From: Xanthomonas prunicola
GTDB lineage: Bacteria > Pseudomonadota > Gammaproteobacteria > Xanthomonadales > Xanthomonadaceae
Direction: 5' to 3'
NCBI RefSeq assembly: GCF_002846205.1
Contig: NZ_PHKV01000001.1
Location: forward strand, 1,302,001 to 1,366,000
DNA: 64,000 bases
Part shown: positions 47,123 through 56,765 of the stretch, in pieces
Numbering within the stretch: the first letter of the stretch is position 1
Layout: each line of letters begins with the position of its first letter
Notes under the pieces: generated by a model
The model's database searches: none
Seen by the model: the letters and a program-made list of their open reading frames with translations, nothing else
Told to the model about the DNA's origin: nothing
Translations under genes and position numbers: made by a program

Positions 47123-47725
47123 TCAACGCGCCAGTTGCCGCTTCAACCACGCGCTGCGCGTGGCAGGCGCTTCGGCCAGGAAGGCATCGCGTAAACCGTC
47201 GCGCTCTTGGGGCGGGGTGCGCTGTGCCAGCACCGCCAGTTGCTCCAACTGACCGGCATCCAGGCTGCGCAGCGCGGCCAGCATGGCGTCGCGCTGCGCG
47301 GGCGGCACGTAGCCGATCAGCGGCTGCAATTGCGCATAGAACGCACCCACCTGCGAGCCCAGGCGCCAGCCGTCGCGATGCAGGCGATCCATCGCGCCGA
47401 ACTGCGTGCGCAACGCACGTTGCTGATCCTCAGGCAAAGCCTGCAGGCGCTCGCGCGCCTGACGCAGCACCACGCGATCGGTGGCGGTCAGTCCCTTCCA
47501 GGCTGCGTAGCGGGCACGCAACTCGGCCTGTTGCGCGGGCGTCATCGCCTCCCAGCGCGCGCGTTGCTGCGCAGCGCTCGGGGGTGTACTCGGCGCTGCG
47601 GCAACCGCGATGGATGCGGACGGCGCAGCGGCGGATTCTTCCAGCGGTGTCGGCAAGGTTTGGGCGCCGGCAACGCCGGCAATCGCGCACAGCAACAGGC
47701 TGCACCAGTTAGTTGGTTTCATCAT
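47123..47725 (-). CDS. DUF3106-domain exported protein
   Basis: This 200-residue exported protein has a signal peptide (residues 1-22). A helical DUF3106-like body follows ('WEAMTPAQQAELRARYAAW', 'LTATDRVVLRQARERL', 'LPEDQQRALRTQFGAMD', 'VPPAQRDAMLAALRSL'). Repeats of 'P-x-Q-Q/R-x-x-L' helices resemble metal-resistance and periplasmic adaptor-like helical proteins. The function is unknown. Its start lies 17 bases inside the upstream gene, so the two are coupled and probably work together. Confidence 0.8.
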   Translation of the reverse strand: MMKPTNWCSLLLCAIAGVAGAQTLPTPLEESAAAPSASIAVAAAPSTPPSAAQQRARWEAMTPAQQAELRARYAAWKGLTATDRVVLRQARERLQALPEDQQRALRTQFGAMDRLHRDGWRLGSQVGAFYAQLQPLIGYVPPAQRDAMLAALRSLDAGQLEQLAVLAQRTPPQERDGLRDAFLAEAPATRSAWLKRQLAR

Positions 47726-48746
47726 CGACCGTCTCCAGAGGGGCGGAAGACTGCTCGGCCGCGGTGGTGGCATGCGCGCTGGATTCATCGACCGGCACCG
47801 GGTGGCCGGCGGCATACCAGGCATAGAAGTCCGCAGAGCGGGCCAGTTCCAAATCTGGGTCGGCCAGCATCGTCTGGTCGCGCGGGTCCAGGCCCGGCTT
47901 GGCCACTGCATCCGGCAGGTCGGCCGCGGGCAGTTCTTCCACCAGGACCGGCGCCGCGTCGGTCACATGCAGCACGCCGGCAGGTGCCTGCGAGACGGGT
48001 TCGGGCGGTAGCGCCGGCCGGCGGTGGGTCCACCACCAGCCCAGCACGGTCAGCAACAGGGCCAAGGCCAGCACGCCCAGCGCCATGCCTACGTGGCGAC
48101 GCTCGAGCTGCGGCCACTGCCATTGCCGCCTGGGGCGCGTGCGTGCGGTGGCCGGACGCTGCGGCGCCGGTGCTGAGGCGGCAGGCACGGCCGTCTGCAG
48201 CGACATCCCGGCCAGGGCCGAATCGCGTAGCTGGCTGAGCCGGGTCAACTGGGCCGGGGTCAGGTCGCGCAGTTCCACTTGCGCTGCCTCGGCCAGGGCC
48301 CGCCATGCCTGTGCATCCGGGTTGCCGGCAGCATCGCGCGGGCAGGCACGGGCCAGCGACTGCCGGTAGTCCGCCGCCTCGACACCCTGCACTTCGCTGG
48401 CGGCGTCCTCTTCCAGCCCGGCCACGATCCGCAGCAGCAGGGCCAGGCGATCGGCGGTCTGCATCCGGCCCAACGCGGTGAATGGGGGCAGCCAGGTGCC
48501 CGGCATCGGTTCGCGTCGCAGCGGTGGCGCGGTGGCCAGCAAGCTCCAGAAGCGCATTGGCCAGCCAGCCATCGGCCGACCTGCCGCCTGGCTGCTAAAG
48601 GCGCGCAGGGCCGCTGCAAGGGCGCGCTCGGCGGCGGCCACGTCGCCGCATTGCAACTGTGCGAGCACCAGACCCCGGCGTTCAACACCGCGCAAGAAGG
48701 CAGATAGCGCGGCAGGGGTCACGGGGGCGTCGGGGACTACGGTCAT
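47709..48746 (-). CDS. Sigma-like N-terminal region fused to a single-span membrane protein
   Basis: This 345-residue protein has two parts. The N-terminal 190 residues are helical and resemble a degenerate ECF-sigma arrangement: a region 2-like 'RFWSLLATAPPLRR' and a region 4-like 'LLLRIVAGLEEDAASEVQGVEAADYRQSLARA'. No clear DNA-recognition or core-binding consensus is kept. One transmembrane segment follows ('MALGVLALALLLTVLGWWW', near residue 235), then an acidic Pro-rich end. The likely start is ATG 48746. It overlaps the DUF3106 gene, which suggests a signalling pair across the inner membrane, with this protein as a cytoplasmic/periplasmic link. This reading is inferred. Confidence 0.7.
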   Translation of the reverse strand: MTVVPDAPVTPAALSAFLRGVERRGLVLAQLQCGDVAAAERALAAALRAFSSQAAGRPMAGWPMRFWSLLATAPPLRREPMPGTWLPPFTALGRMQTADRLALLLRIVAGLEEDAASEVQGVEAADYRQSLARACPRDAAGNPDAQAWRALAEAAQVELRDLTPAQLTRLSQLRDSALAGMSLQTAVPAASAPAPQRPATARTRPRRQWQWPQLERRHVGMALGVLALALLLTVLGWWWTHRRPALPPEPVSQAPAGVLHVTDAAPVLVEELPAADLPDAVAKPGLDPRDQTMLADPDLELARSADFYAWYAAGHPVPVDESSAHATTAAEQSSAPLETVDDETN

Positions 48747-49214
48747 GAGAACTCCAGCATCGGCCGGCATGATACCGACGCGATTGGCCCCCGCCGATGG
48801 CTTGACAGATCGGCCCGGCCGCGCTTCGCCTTCACACAACCCGAGCCGGTCGCTGCCGTGGGTTGTGCACAGCGGCAGACATACCGATACGCAGGCGTCT
48901 GTCAACTGTTGTTTTTTCTTTGTTGCAATCGTGTTTCACGCCTAAGTAATTGAAAATTATGAAGTTATGGATGTTGGCTAAAAAATGTCCAAGAGGTTGC
49001 AGAGGCTAGTGAATCCATCGTCACAGCGTGGAGCACAAGACTAATTCACAGCTTTATCCACAGGCAGTGTGGATAAACCTGTTTCCTTAACCCTCACATA
49101 GGTTTACGTCGGATTTATCACTTCCGTCACAGAAACGCGTCCGCAGCGCCGGCGCCGATTTGACCCGGTTTGGGTCGGCTGCCCGCCTCTGGACAGGGTC
49201 GGTAGACTGATCGG
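48747..49214. other. AT-rich intergenic region upstream of priA
   Basis: These 468 bases have no supported gene. An inverted repeat CACAACCC (48835-48842) / GGGTTGTG (48860-48867) sits in the left part and may be a regulator site for the minus-strand gene. The stretch from about 48905 to 49095 is clearly AT-rich, with A/T runs, and ends in a pair of inverted DnaA boxes. Confidence 0.6.
49054..49076. promoter_or_regulatory. Pair of inverted consensus DnaA boxes upstream of priA
   Basis: TTATCCACA (49054-49062) and TGTGGATAA (49068-49076) are two perfect consensus DnaA boxes in inverted orientation, five bases apart, 139 bp before the priA start. Together they form a 10-bp arm palindrome. Two exact 9-mers this close are unlikely by chance in high-GC DNA. 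DnaA control of priA, or a DnaA-titration site, is an inference. Confidence 0.6.
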
Positions 49215-51437
49215 ATGTCTTCGACCGTCGCCACCTTGCGCGTCGCCTTGCCGGTGCCGCTGCCCCAGTTATTCGACTATCTGCCCCCGGCCGATGCGCC
49301 GCTGACCGACCCGGGGCGGGTCGGCTGCCGGGTGCGGGTGCCGTTTGGGCCGCGCGAGTTGGTCGGGGTGGTGGTGGAGATCGGCCAGCTGCTCGCGGCC
49401 GACGGCCTGCGCCCGGCACTGGCCTGGTGCGACCAGGCGCCGCTACTGGTCGATGAAATGGCGCGCTCGCTGCAGTGGCTGGCGCGCTACACCCACGCCC
49501 CGCTCGGCGAGACCCAGGCCAGCGCCCTGCCAGGCCCCCTGCGTCGCGGCGAGCCGCTGGCCGACACCCACGCCTGGGCCTGGCAGCTGACCGAAGCCGG
49601 CCGCAGCGGTGCCGCCAGCCTGCGCGCTGGCAGCCGCCCTGCCCTGCTGGCCGCTCTTCTACTCACCGGTGCAGTGGGCGAAGAGCAACTGGACCCGCTG
49701 CTGCCGCAGTGGCGCGAGGCCGCACGCAGTCTGGCCAAGCGCGGCCATGCCGAACGCGTGGCGGTACCAGCCGACACGATCTCACCGCGTCCGAGCAGCG
49801 GCCCCCCGCTCAACGACGAACAACAGGCCGCCGCCGCCGCGATCCGCGCGCAGAGCGGTTTTGCCACCTATCTGCTCGATGGCGTCACCGGCAGCGGCAA
49901 AACCGAGGTCTATCTGCAGGCGATCGCCGATTGCCTGGCCGCCGGCAAGCAGGCGCTGGTGCTGGTACCGGAGATCGGCCTGACCCCGCAGACATTAGGC
50001 CGCTTCCGCGCGCGCTTGGGCGTGCCGGTGCACGCGCTGCATTCGGGGCTGTCCGACGGCGAACGGGCGCGGGTGTGGGCGGCGGCCTGGCGTGGCGAAG
50101 CCAAGCTGATCGTCGGCACGCGTTCGGCCGTGTTCACCCCGCTGCCCAACGCCGGCCTGATCGTGATCGACGAGGAACACGACGGCAGTTACAAGCAGCA
50201 GGACGGCATCCGCTATCACGCCCGCGACTTTGCCCTGGTACGCGGCAAGGCGCTGGATGTGCCGGTGATCCTGGGCAGCGCCACGCCGTCGCTGGAAAGC
50301 CTGCACAACGCCTACTCCGGCCGCTATCAGCATCTGCGCCTGTCGCAGCGCGCCGGCGAGGCGCGCCCGCCGCGTGTGCGCGTGCTGGACGTGCGCAAGC
50401 GGCCGCTCAAGGACGGCCTGTCGCCCGAGGTGCTGGCAGGCATCGGCGCGACCCTGGCGCGCGGCGAACAGGTCCTGGTGTTCAAGAACCGCCGCGGCTA
50501 TGCGCCCGTGCTGCTCTGCCACGACTGCGGATGGACTGCGGCCTGCCAGCGCTGCAGCACGCCGCTGCACCAGACCCCGATGACCGTGCATGCCGGCGGC
50601 CGGCGCCTGCAGTGCCATCACTGCGGTGCGCGCCAGCAGGCTCCGCTGGCCTGCCCGGCCTGCGCCAGCCTGGCCTTGCAGCCGCAGGGCATCGGCACCG
50701 AGCGGCTGGAAGAACGCCTGACCGAGGCGTTTCCCGACGTCCCGGTCGTGCGCATCGACCGCAGCACCACCCAGCGCCGCGACGCATTGGAAACCCAGCT
50801 CGCCCGGCTCGGCACCGAAGCCGGCATCCTGGTCGGCACGCAGATTCTGGCCAAAGGCCACGATCTGCCACGGCTGACCATGGTGGTGGTGGTCGGCATC
50901 GACGAAGGGCTGTTCTCGGCCGACTTCCGCGCCGCAGAAAAGCTCTCCCAGCAGTTGATCCAGGTGGCAGGACGCGCCGGGCGTGCCGATCGCCTGGGCG
51001 AGGTCTGGCTGCAGACCCATCACCCCGAACACCCCTTGCTGCAGACCCTGGTCAATGGCGGCTACCACGCTTTTGCCGATGCCGAACTGCAGCAGCGCGA
51101 AGCGGCCGGATTTCCGCCGTTCGCGCACCTGGCCTTGTTCCGTGCCGAAGCCAAGGATGTGGCGGCGGCCAATCAGTTCCTGCTGGCGGTGCGTGGTTTG
51201 ACCAGCGCCGACCCCAGTCCGCAATCGCCGGCATTGGCCGCAGTGGAATGCTACGGCCCGATGCCGGCACCGATGCCGCGCCGCGCCGGTTTCCAGCGCA
51301 CCCAGCTGTTGTTGTCGGCACAACAACGCTCGGCATTGCATCGCCTGCTCGATACGCAACTGCCGGCGATCTATGCGCTACCGCAAGCCCGCCGCGTGCG
51401 CTGGTCGCTGGATGTGGACCCGATCGATTTGTATTAG
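49215..51437 (+). CDS. priA: Primosomal protein N' (replication restart helicase PriA)
   Basis: PriA recognises stalled forks and D-loops and reloads the replicative helicase. The 740-residue protein has the N-terminal 3'-DNA-binding domain ('VALPVPLPQLFDYLPP'), Walker A 'DGVTGSGKTEVYLQ' near residue 225, the DEAH-like box 'IDEEHDGSYKQQ' near 318, and the paired zinc cluster ('CHDCGWTAACQRC', 'CHHCGARQQAPLACPAC', residues 435-485). Helicase motifs V/VI are at 'GTQILAKGHDLP' and 'QVAGRAGRADRLG'. The length is normal. It is alone on its strand, downstream of the DnaA-box region. Confidence 0.96.
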   Translation: MSSTVATLRVALPVPLPQLFDYLPPADAPLTDPGRVGCRVRVPFGPRELVGVVVEIGQLLAADGLRPALAWCDQAPLLVDEMARSLQWLARYTHAPLGETQASALPGPLRRGEPLADTHAWAWQLTEAGRSGAASLRAGSRPALLAALLLTGAVGEEQLDPLLPQWREAARSLAKRGHAERVAVPADTISPRPSSGPPLNDEQQAAAAAIRAQSGFATYLLDGVTGSGKTEVYLQAIADCLAAGKQALVLVPEIGLTPQTLGRFRARLGVPVHALHSGLSDGERARVWAAAWRGEAKLIVGTRSAVFTPLPNAGLIVIDEEHDGSYKQQDGIRYHARDFALVRGKALDVPVILGSATPSLESLHNAYSGRYQHLRLSQRAGEARPPRVRVLDVRKRPLKDGLSPEVLAGIGATLARGEQVLVFKNRRGYAPVLLCHDCGWTAACQRCSTPLHQTPMTVHAGGRRLQCHHCGARQQAPLACPACASLALQPQGIGTERLEERLTEAFPDVPVVRIDRSTTQRRDALETQLARLGTEAGILVGTQILAKGHDLPRLTMVVVVGIDEGLFSADFRAAEKLSQQLIQVAGRAGRADRLGEVWLQTHHPEHPLLQTLVNGGYHAFADAELQQREAAGFPPFAHLALFRAEAKDVAAANQFLLAVRGLTSADPSPQSPALAAVECYGPMPAPMPRRAGFQRTQLLLSAQQRSALHRLLDTQLPAIYALPQARRVRWSLDVDPIDLY

Positions 51438-51477
51438 CGCACGGCGTATTGACCACCGTGCGGTGTGCTCACGTGTT

Positions 51478-51551
51478 GTAGGAGCACGCTTGCGTGCGAT
51501 GCAGCGTTACCGCGTTACCCGCAGTGCCTTCGCGCACGAATGCGCTCCTAC
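51478..51551. repeat. REP-like inverted repeat (GTAGGAGC ... GCTCCTAC)
   Basis: GTAGGAGC at 51478-51485 and GCTCCTAC at 51544-51551 bracket a 58-base GC-rich spacer containing further inverted 'GCACGCTTGCGTGC'-type arms. Xanthomonads carry many 'GTAGGAGC' palindromic repeats between convergent genes, often mobilised by RAYT transposases. Here it lies in the convergent priA-GST gap. Confidence 0.7.
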
Positions 51552-51583
51552 CGGCGACTGCTCAGCACGTCTTGTTAGCCGGT

Positions 51584-52240
51584 TCAGGTCAATGCCGTCA
51601 TCACTGCGCGCTGGTACGCCGGCCGCGCGCGCAAGCGTTCGTACCATGCGTGCAGATGCGGCAATTGGGGACGCTCGATCGGCATTTCGAACCATGCGTA
51701 GATAAAGCTCCCCAGTGGAATATCGCCCATCGCGAACTGCTCGCCGGATAGATACGGCTGCTGCGCCAGTGCCGCATCCGCGCGTGCGAGCAACTCGCCC
51801 GACCGGGTCAGCGCCGCAGCGATGCGTGCGTGATCGCGCTCGGCCTCCGGGGTGCGCAGCACGCCCCAAAACAGATCGCGAAACACGCCGGCGAAGGTGG
51901 AGGTGGTCCAGTCCATCCAGCGATCACCCAGCGCACGCTCGGCCGGCGAGTGCGCATACAACGCCGGCGCGTACTGCGCGGCCAGATAGCGCACGATCGC
52001 ATTGGATTCCCACAGCACCAGCGCGCCATCCTGCAACGTCGGCACCACGCCATTCGGATTCAAGGCACGATAGGCGGGCGTGTCGTTGCCACCGAACGCG
52101 CCACCCACTTCGATCGAGGTGTAGGCCACCTCGGCTTCTTCGGCGCACCACACCACCTTGCGCACATTGCTGGAATTCCGCCGACCCCAGATCGTGATGG
52201 CAGGCATCGCTGCGGTGGGCACATGTGCGTTCTGCGTCAT
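51584..52240 (-). CDS. Glutathione S-transferase family protein
   Basis: This 218-residue protein has an N-terminal thioredoxin-like GST domain ('TIWGRRNSSNVRKVVWCAEE', glutathione contact 'GVVPTLQDGALVLWESNAIVRYL', split near residues 62-85) and an all-helical C-terminal domain (about 95-210). The 'RRNSSNV' region carries the Ser typical of theta/beta-like bacterial GSTs. Substrates may be electrophiles or peroxides and are not predictable. The ATG at 52240 lies 2 bases from the stop of the NYN gene, so it is likely the last gene of a three-gene minus-strand operon (53621-51584). Confidence 0.9.
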   Translation of the reverse strand: MTQNAHVPTAAMPAITIWGRRNSSNVRKVVWCAEEAEVAYTSIEVGGAFGGNDTPAYRALNPNGVVPTLQDGALVLWESNAIVRYLAAQYAPALYAHSPAERALGDRWMDWTTSTFAGVFRDLFWGVLRTPEAERDHARIAAALTRSGELLARADAALAQQPYLSGEQFAMGDIPLGSFIYAWFEMPIERPQLPHLHAWYERLRARPAYQRAVMTALT

Positions 52241-52242
52241 GC

Positions 52243-53073
52243 TCAGCCCTCTGCTGCAGGTTTGGCTGGCGCGCGCGCCGGACGCTTGGCAGCCGTTGCC
52301 GGTTGCGCCTTCGCAGCGGCGGGCTGCACTGGTTTGGCGCTCCCACCCTTGGGGGTGTCGCGCACCCACAATGCCTGTTCGTCTTGCTTGATCTCGAACA
52401 AGCCGATCGCGCGCACCAGATCGCTGAGCTTGCGATAGCCGTAGTTGCGTGGATCGAACGAGGCCTGGTTGGCGACCTGTTTCCCGACTGCACTCAGCAG
52501 TGCCCAGCCATCGTCTTCGCAGGCACTGACGATCGCGTTGCGCAGCATCTGCACCAGGCGCGTATCGCTGCGTAATGCGGTGGCGTCCTTGCGGCCAGCA
52601 GCGGTCCCGCTGGCAGCAGCAGCCTGTTCGCCGAGCGCTTCGACGTAGGTGAACTTGGAGCACGCATTGACGAACGGCGCCGGTGTTTTCTTCTCACCGA
52701 AGCCATACACCTTCATGCCGTCGGTCAGCAGCCGCATGACCAACGGCGTGAAATCGGCATCGCTGGAGACGATTGCGAATCCATCCAGATTGCGCGCGTA
52801 CAACAGGTCCATCGCATCGATCACCATTGCCATGTCCGAGGCATTTTTGCCGGAACTGTAGGCAAATTGCTGGATTGGCCGGATCGCGTAATCGTGCAAC
52901 GCTGCTTCCCAGCCTTTCAGGTGCGGGCTCTTCCAGTTGCCGTAAGCCCGGCGCACGTTGGCCGCGCCGTAGCGCGCCACTTCGGCCAGCACCACGTCGA
53001 TCTTGCCGGCAGGCGCGTTGTCGGCGTCGATCAGCAGCGCGATGCGTTTGTCGGGATTGTCGATCATGCTCAT
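52243..53073 (-). CDS. NYN-domain (LabA/DUF88) protein with OST-HTH-like C-terminal part
   Basis: This 276-residue protein has an N-terminal NYN (PIN-like nuclease) domain with acidic residues in 'IALLIDADNAPAGKID', 'KNASDMAMVIDAMDLLY' and 'AIVSSDADFTPLVMRL', the usual metal-binding set of predicted RNases. Residues 160-235 resemble an OST-HTH/LOTUS RNA-binding domain ('VQMLRNAIVSACEDDGWALLSAVG', 'FDPRNYGYRKLSDLVRAIG' in two halves). The Ala/Lys/Pro-rich tail is basic and disordered. It would act on RNA in the cytoplasm. The start is ATG 53073 (53067 is possible). It overlaps the upstream membrane-protein gene by four bases. Confidence 0.87.
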   Translation of the reverse strand: MSMIDNPDKRIALLIDADNAPAGKIDVVLAEVARYGAANVRRAYGNWKSPHLKGWEAALHDYAIRPIQQFAYSSGKNASDMAMVIDAMDLLYARNLDGFAIVSSDADFTPLVMRLLTDGMKVYGFGEKKTPAPFVNACSKFTYVEALGEQAAAASGTAAGRKDATALRSDTRLVQMLRNAIVSACEDDGWALLSAVGKQVANQASFDPRNYGYRKLSDLVRAIGLFEIKQDEQALWVRDTPKGGSAKPVQPAAAKAQPATAAKRPARAPAKPAAEG

Positions 53074-53621
53074 TGCTCCAGTGATTCAGCAGATTCGGTC
53101 TTGATATCGGTCTGGCTGTCGGCGTCTGTCTCCATGTCGCTTTCGTCGGCGTCCACGTCCGCCTCTGCCGGCAAGGTGTACTCGGTGCCATCGCGCAGCG
53201 TGAGCACACCCGTGCTCAGGATCTCGCGTTCTGCGCCGTCACTGATCCAAGTGGCATGCACGCGCCCGGTGCCGCGATCGCCTTCCACATCGAATACAAA
53301 CTCGTCGCTACCCGGTGTCAGACTGGTGCGATAGAGATCCACCCGCATGTCGCGGATCTGCCCGATATGTTCCTGCACCACGGCATCGGCCTGCAGCGCG
53401 CTCCGTGCCTGATCGGCAAACAACGACCAGCCGATCGCCATCAGCCAGATGAGTGCGCCGAGCACCAGCATCCCGAACAGCACCACACAGGTCACCACGC
53501 CGATCAGCCCGATCGCAACGCCACTGAGTGACTTTTTGGCGGCAGGCGCTGATGAAGCCAGCGGCGGCGCAGCGGGCGGCACAGACGACAATGGCGGCAA
53601 CGGGGGCGGTAGCGACGACAT
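53070..53621 (-). CDS. Single-span membrane protein, possibly Coa1-like
   Basis: This 183-residue protein has a Pro/Ala/Ser-rich N terminus (1-30), a strong transmembrane segment (about 35-65) and an external domain. The external part includes 'GQIRDMRVDLYRTS' and 'FVFDVEGDRGTGRVHATWISDG', which resembles the Coa1/Tim21-like fold found in many bacterial anchored proteins. This match is tentative. The C terminus is acidic and disordered. The gene is first of the group with the NYN and GST genes and is coupled to the NYN gene by ATGA. Confidence 0.72.
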   Translation of the reverse strand: MSSLPPPLPPLSSVPPAAPPLASSAPAAKKSLSGVAIGLIGVVTCVVLFGMLVLGALIWLMAIGWSLFADQARSALQADAVVQEHIGQIRDMRVDLYRTSLTPGSDEFVFDVEGDRGTGRVHATWISDGAEREILSTGVLTLRDGTEYTLPAEADVDADESDMETDADSQTDIKTESAESLEQ

Positions 53622-53739
53622 GCGGTAACCGGAAGCGGGAGATGCGACATGATGCCGCAGCAGGGCCGCGCTGACGCGGCGTGTTCATTGCCGATGCGGC
53701 ATGCTGTCGAGCCCGCGTCGCAATCCATCGGACCTTACG

Positions 53740-55032
53740 ATGACCTCTCCCCTCTCCCAAGCTCCGCTGCATCTTGTTGTGGTTGGTGGCGGTTTCGCCG
53801 GCTTATGGGCGACCCGTGCGCTCGATGACCCCAACATCCGCATCACCCTGATCGACCGTCAGAATCATCATCTGTTCCAGCCGCTGCTGTATCAGGTCGC
53901 CACCGCCGGCCTGTCAGCGCCGGACATTGCCGCACCGCTGCGGCACATCCTGCGCGAGCAACGTAACGTCGAAGTGCTGCTGGGCGATGTGGCCGAAATC
54001 GTTCCAACCCGTCGTCAAGTGCTGCTCGCCGATGGCAAGACGCTCGGCTACGACATGCTGCTTCTGGCCACCGGCGCCACCCATGCCTACTTCGGCAACG
54101 ACCAGTGGGCCGAACATGCGCCCGGCCTGAAAACCCTCTACGACGCGCTGGTCCTGCGCCGCAAACTGCTGCTGGCCTTCGAGCGCGCCGAGGCCGAATC
54201 CGACCCCGCCGCCCGCGCGGCCTGGCTGAGCTTTGCGGTGGTCGGCGGCGGCCCCACCGGGGTCGAGCTCGCCGGCACCCTGGCCGAGATCGCCCGCCAC
54301 ACGCTCAAGAACGAATTCCGCCAGATCGACCCGCGCCAGGCGCGCGTGCGCCTGGTCGAAGCCGGCCCGCGCGTGCTGCCATCGTTCCCGCACGATCTTA
54401 CCGACAAGGCGCGCAAGCAGCTGGAGCGACTGGGCGTGGAAGTGCACACCGGCACGCCGGTGACGCATATCGATGCACTGGGCTACCAGCTGGGCGACAC
54501 GTTCGTGCCGGCGCGCACCGTGGTATGGGCCGCCGGCGTGGCGGCCTCACCGCTAGCGCGCACGCTGGGCGTGCCGCTGGATCGCGCCGGCCGCGTGCTG
54601 GTGGAGCCGGACCTGAGCGTGCCCGGCCACCCGGAGATCTTCGTCGGCGGCGATCTGGCGTCGGTGCAGCAGGACGGTCGCCCGGTGCCGGGCGTGGCGC
54701 CGGCGGCCAAGCAGATGGGCAAGCACATCGCCAAGGCGATCCGCGCACGTCAGCGCGGCCAGGCCGCGGCCGCGTTCCGCTATCAGGACTTCGGCAACCT
54801 GGCGACCATCGGCCGCATGGCCGCCATCGTGCATGTCGGCAAACTCAAGCTCTCCGGCATCGTCGCCTGGTGGTTCTGGCTGGCCGCACACGTCTACTTC
54901 CTGATCGGCTTCCGCAACCGTTTCGTGGTGCTGGTGAACTGGGCGATGGCGTACTGGAGCTACCAGCGCGCCGCCCGCATCATCTTCGGTGGCGCCACCG
55001 ACGACCCGCCGCCCAACAGCAAGGACGGGTGA
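53740..55032 (+). CDS. ndh: Type II NADH:quinone dehydrogenase (NDH-2)
   Basis: This 430-residue flavoprotein oxidises NADH and reduces quinone at the membrane without pumping protons. The FAD-binding Rossmann motif is 'VVVGGGFAGLWATRAL' near residue 13. 'QNHHLFQPLLYQVATAGLS' is the family quinone/FAD segment, and the NADH motif is 'VVGGGPTGVELAGTLAEI' near 167. 'GEIFVGGDLASV'-type FAD-II sequence and the C-terminal amphipathic/hydrophobic anchor ('IVAWWFWLAAHVYFLIGF') complete the NDH-2 pattern. The ATG at 53740 is used rather than an upstream in-frame ATG. Confidence 0.93.
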   Translation: MTSPLSQAPLHLVVVGGGFAGLWATRALDDPNIRITLIDRQNHHLFQPLLYQVATAGLSAPDIAAPLRHILREQRNVEVLLGDVAEIVPTRRQVLLADGKTLGYDMLLLATGATHAYFGNDQWAEHAPGLKTLYDALVLRRKLLLAFERAEAESDPAARAAWLSFAVVGGGPTGVELAGTLAEIARHTLKNEFRQIDPRQARVRLVEAGPRVLPSFPHDLTDKARKQLERLGVEVHTGTPVTHIDALGYQLGDTFVPARTVVWAAGVAASPLARTLGVPLDRAGRVLVEPDLSVPGHPEIFVGGDLASVQQDGRPVPGVAPAAKQMGKHIAKAIRARQRGQAAAAFRYQDFGNLATIGRMAAIVHVGKLKLSGIVAWWFWLAAHVYFLIGFRNRFVVLVNWAMAYWSYQRAARIIFGGATDDPPPNSKDG

Positions 55033-55084
55033 CAGCGGCGCAGGCCGTGCGCGATGCTGTGCGGCCTGATTCGACGACCTGATC

Positions 55085-55699
55085 GTGGCAACCGTCCTGT
55101 TCCTGCTGGATCTGCTCGGCACCTTCGTGTTTGCCCTGAGCGGCGCGACTGTGGCGGTGCGCAACCGCCTGGATCTGTTCGGCGTGCTGGTGCTGTCGTG
55201 CGCGGCGGCGGTGTCCGGCGGCATCGTGCGCGATGTGCTGATCGGCGCCACCCCACCGGCCGCGCTGGTGCATCCACAGTATCTGCTGGTCGCCTGCCTG
55301 GCCGGCGTTGCCGGGTTCTATTGGCACGCAGCGGTGGAGCGTCTGCGCAACCCGGTGCAGATCTTCGACGCGGCCGGGCTGGCGCTGTTTGCGGTTTACG
55401 GCACCAGCAAGGCGCTGGACTATCACCTCAGTCCACTCAGCGCGACGCTGCTGGGCATGCTCAGCGGTATCGGCGGCGGTATCGCGCGCGACCTACTGGT
55501 CGCACGCACGCCAGTGGTGTTGCAGGCCGAACTGTATGCGGTGGCCGCGCTTGCCGGCGGCGGCCTGGTGGCCATCGGCCATGTGCTCGGCGTGCCGCAA
55601 GCCTGGTCGTTGGCAACCGGCGCCGGCGTGTGTTTCGGCCTGCGCTTCATGGCCATCCGCTATGGCTGGCATCTGCCGGTGGCGCGCCTGCCGGAATAG
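55085..55699 (+). CDS. TRIC-type trimeric intracellular cation channel family protein
   Basis: This 204-residue membrane protein of the UPF0126/TRIC family has seven hydrophobic segments, arranged as two three-helix repeats plus one. Each repeat has the glycine-rich kink: 'AAVSGGIVRDVLIGATPP' near residue 40 and 'SGIGGGIARDLLVARTP' near 125. Bacterial members (YicG-like) form trimeric channels in the inner membrane; physiological ions are uncertain. The start is GTG 55085, 52 bases after the ndh stop. A strong terminator follows at 55791. Confidence 0.92.
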   Translation: MATVLFLLDLLGTFVFALSGATVAVRNRLDLFGVLVLSCAAAVSGGIVRDVLIGATPPAALVHPQYLLVACLAGVAGFYWHAAVERLRNPVQIFDAAGLALFAVYGTSKALDYHLSPLSATLLGMLSGIGGGIARDLLVARTPVVLQAELYAVAALAGGGLVAIGHVLGVPQAWSLATGAGVCFGLRFMAIRYGWHLPVARLPE

Positions 55700-55790
55700 C
55701 CGCCGTCGGCCAAAGCGACGATCCCGGCCGCATGCTCCGGACAGTTCGTCAGCGTCTTGAAGGACCTGAATCCTGCACGCCTGCAACGCA

Positions 55791-55818
55791 AACGGCCCGG
55801 AGAACCGGGCCGTTTTTT
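55791..55818 (+). terminator. Intrinsic terminator between TRIC and rpoH genes
   Basis: AACGGCCCGG (55791-55800) and CCGGGCCGTT (55805-55814) form a perfect 10-bp stem with an AGAA loop, followed by TTTT. Orientation is plus. It may also slow minus-strand readthrough from rpoH, whose stop lies 25 bases away. Confidence 0.87.
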
Positions 55819-55843
55819 GCAACATGTCGTTTTGTCGAACCGA

Positions 55844-56719
<876 letters not shown>

Positions 56720-56765
56720 AGGCACCATCTTAGCAGTCGAACTATTGGACTGCCGGGTATAGAAA

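Noticed and set aside
49021-49100. Chromosomal replication origin
   Set aside because: Only two DnaA boxes, no dnaA-dnaN-gyrB or rpmH neighbourhood and no array of 13-mers; better described as a regulatory or titration site.
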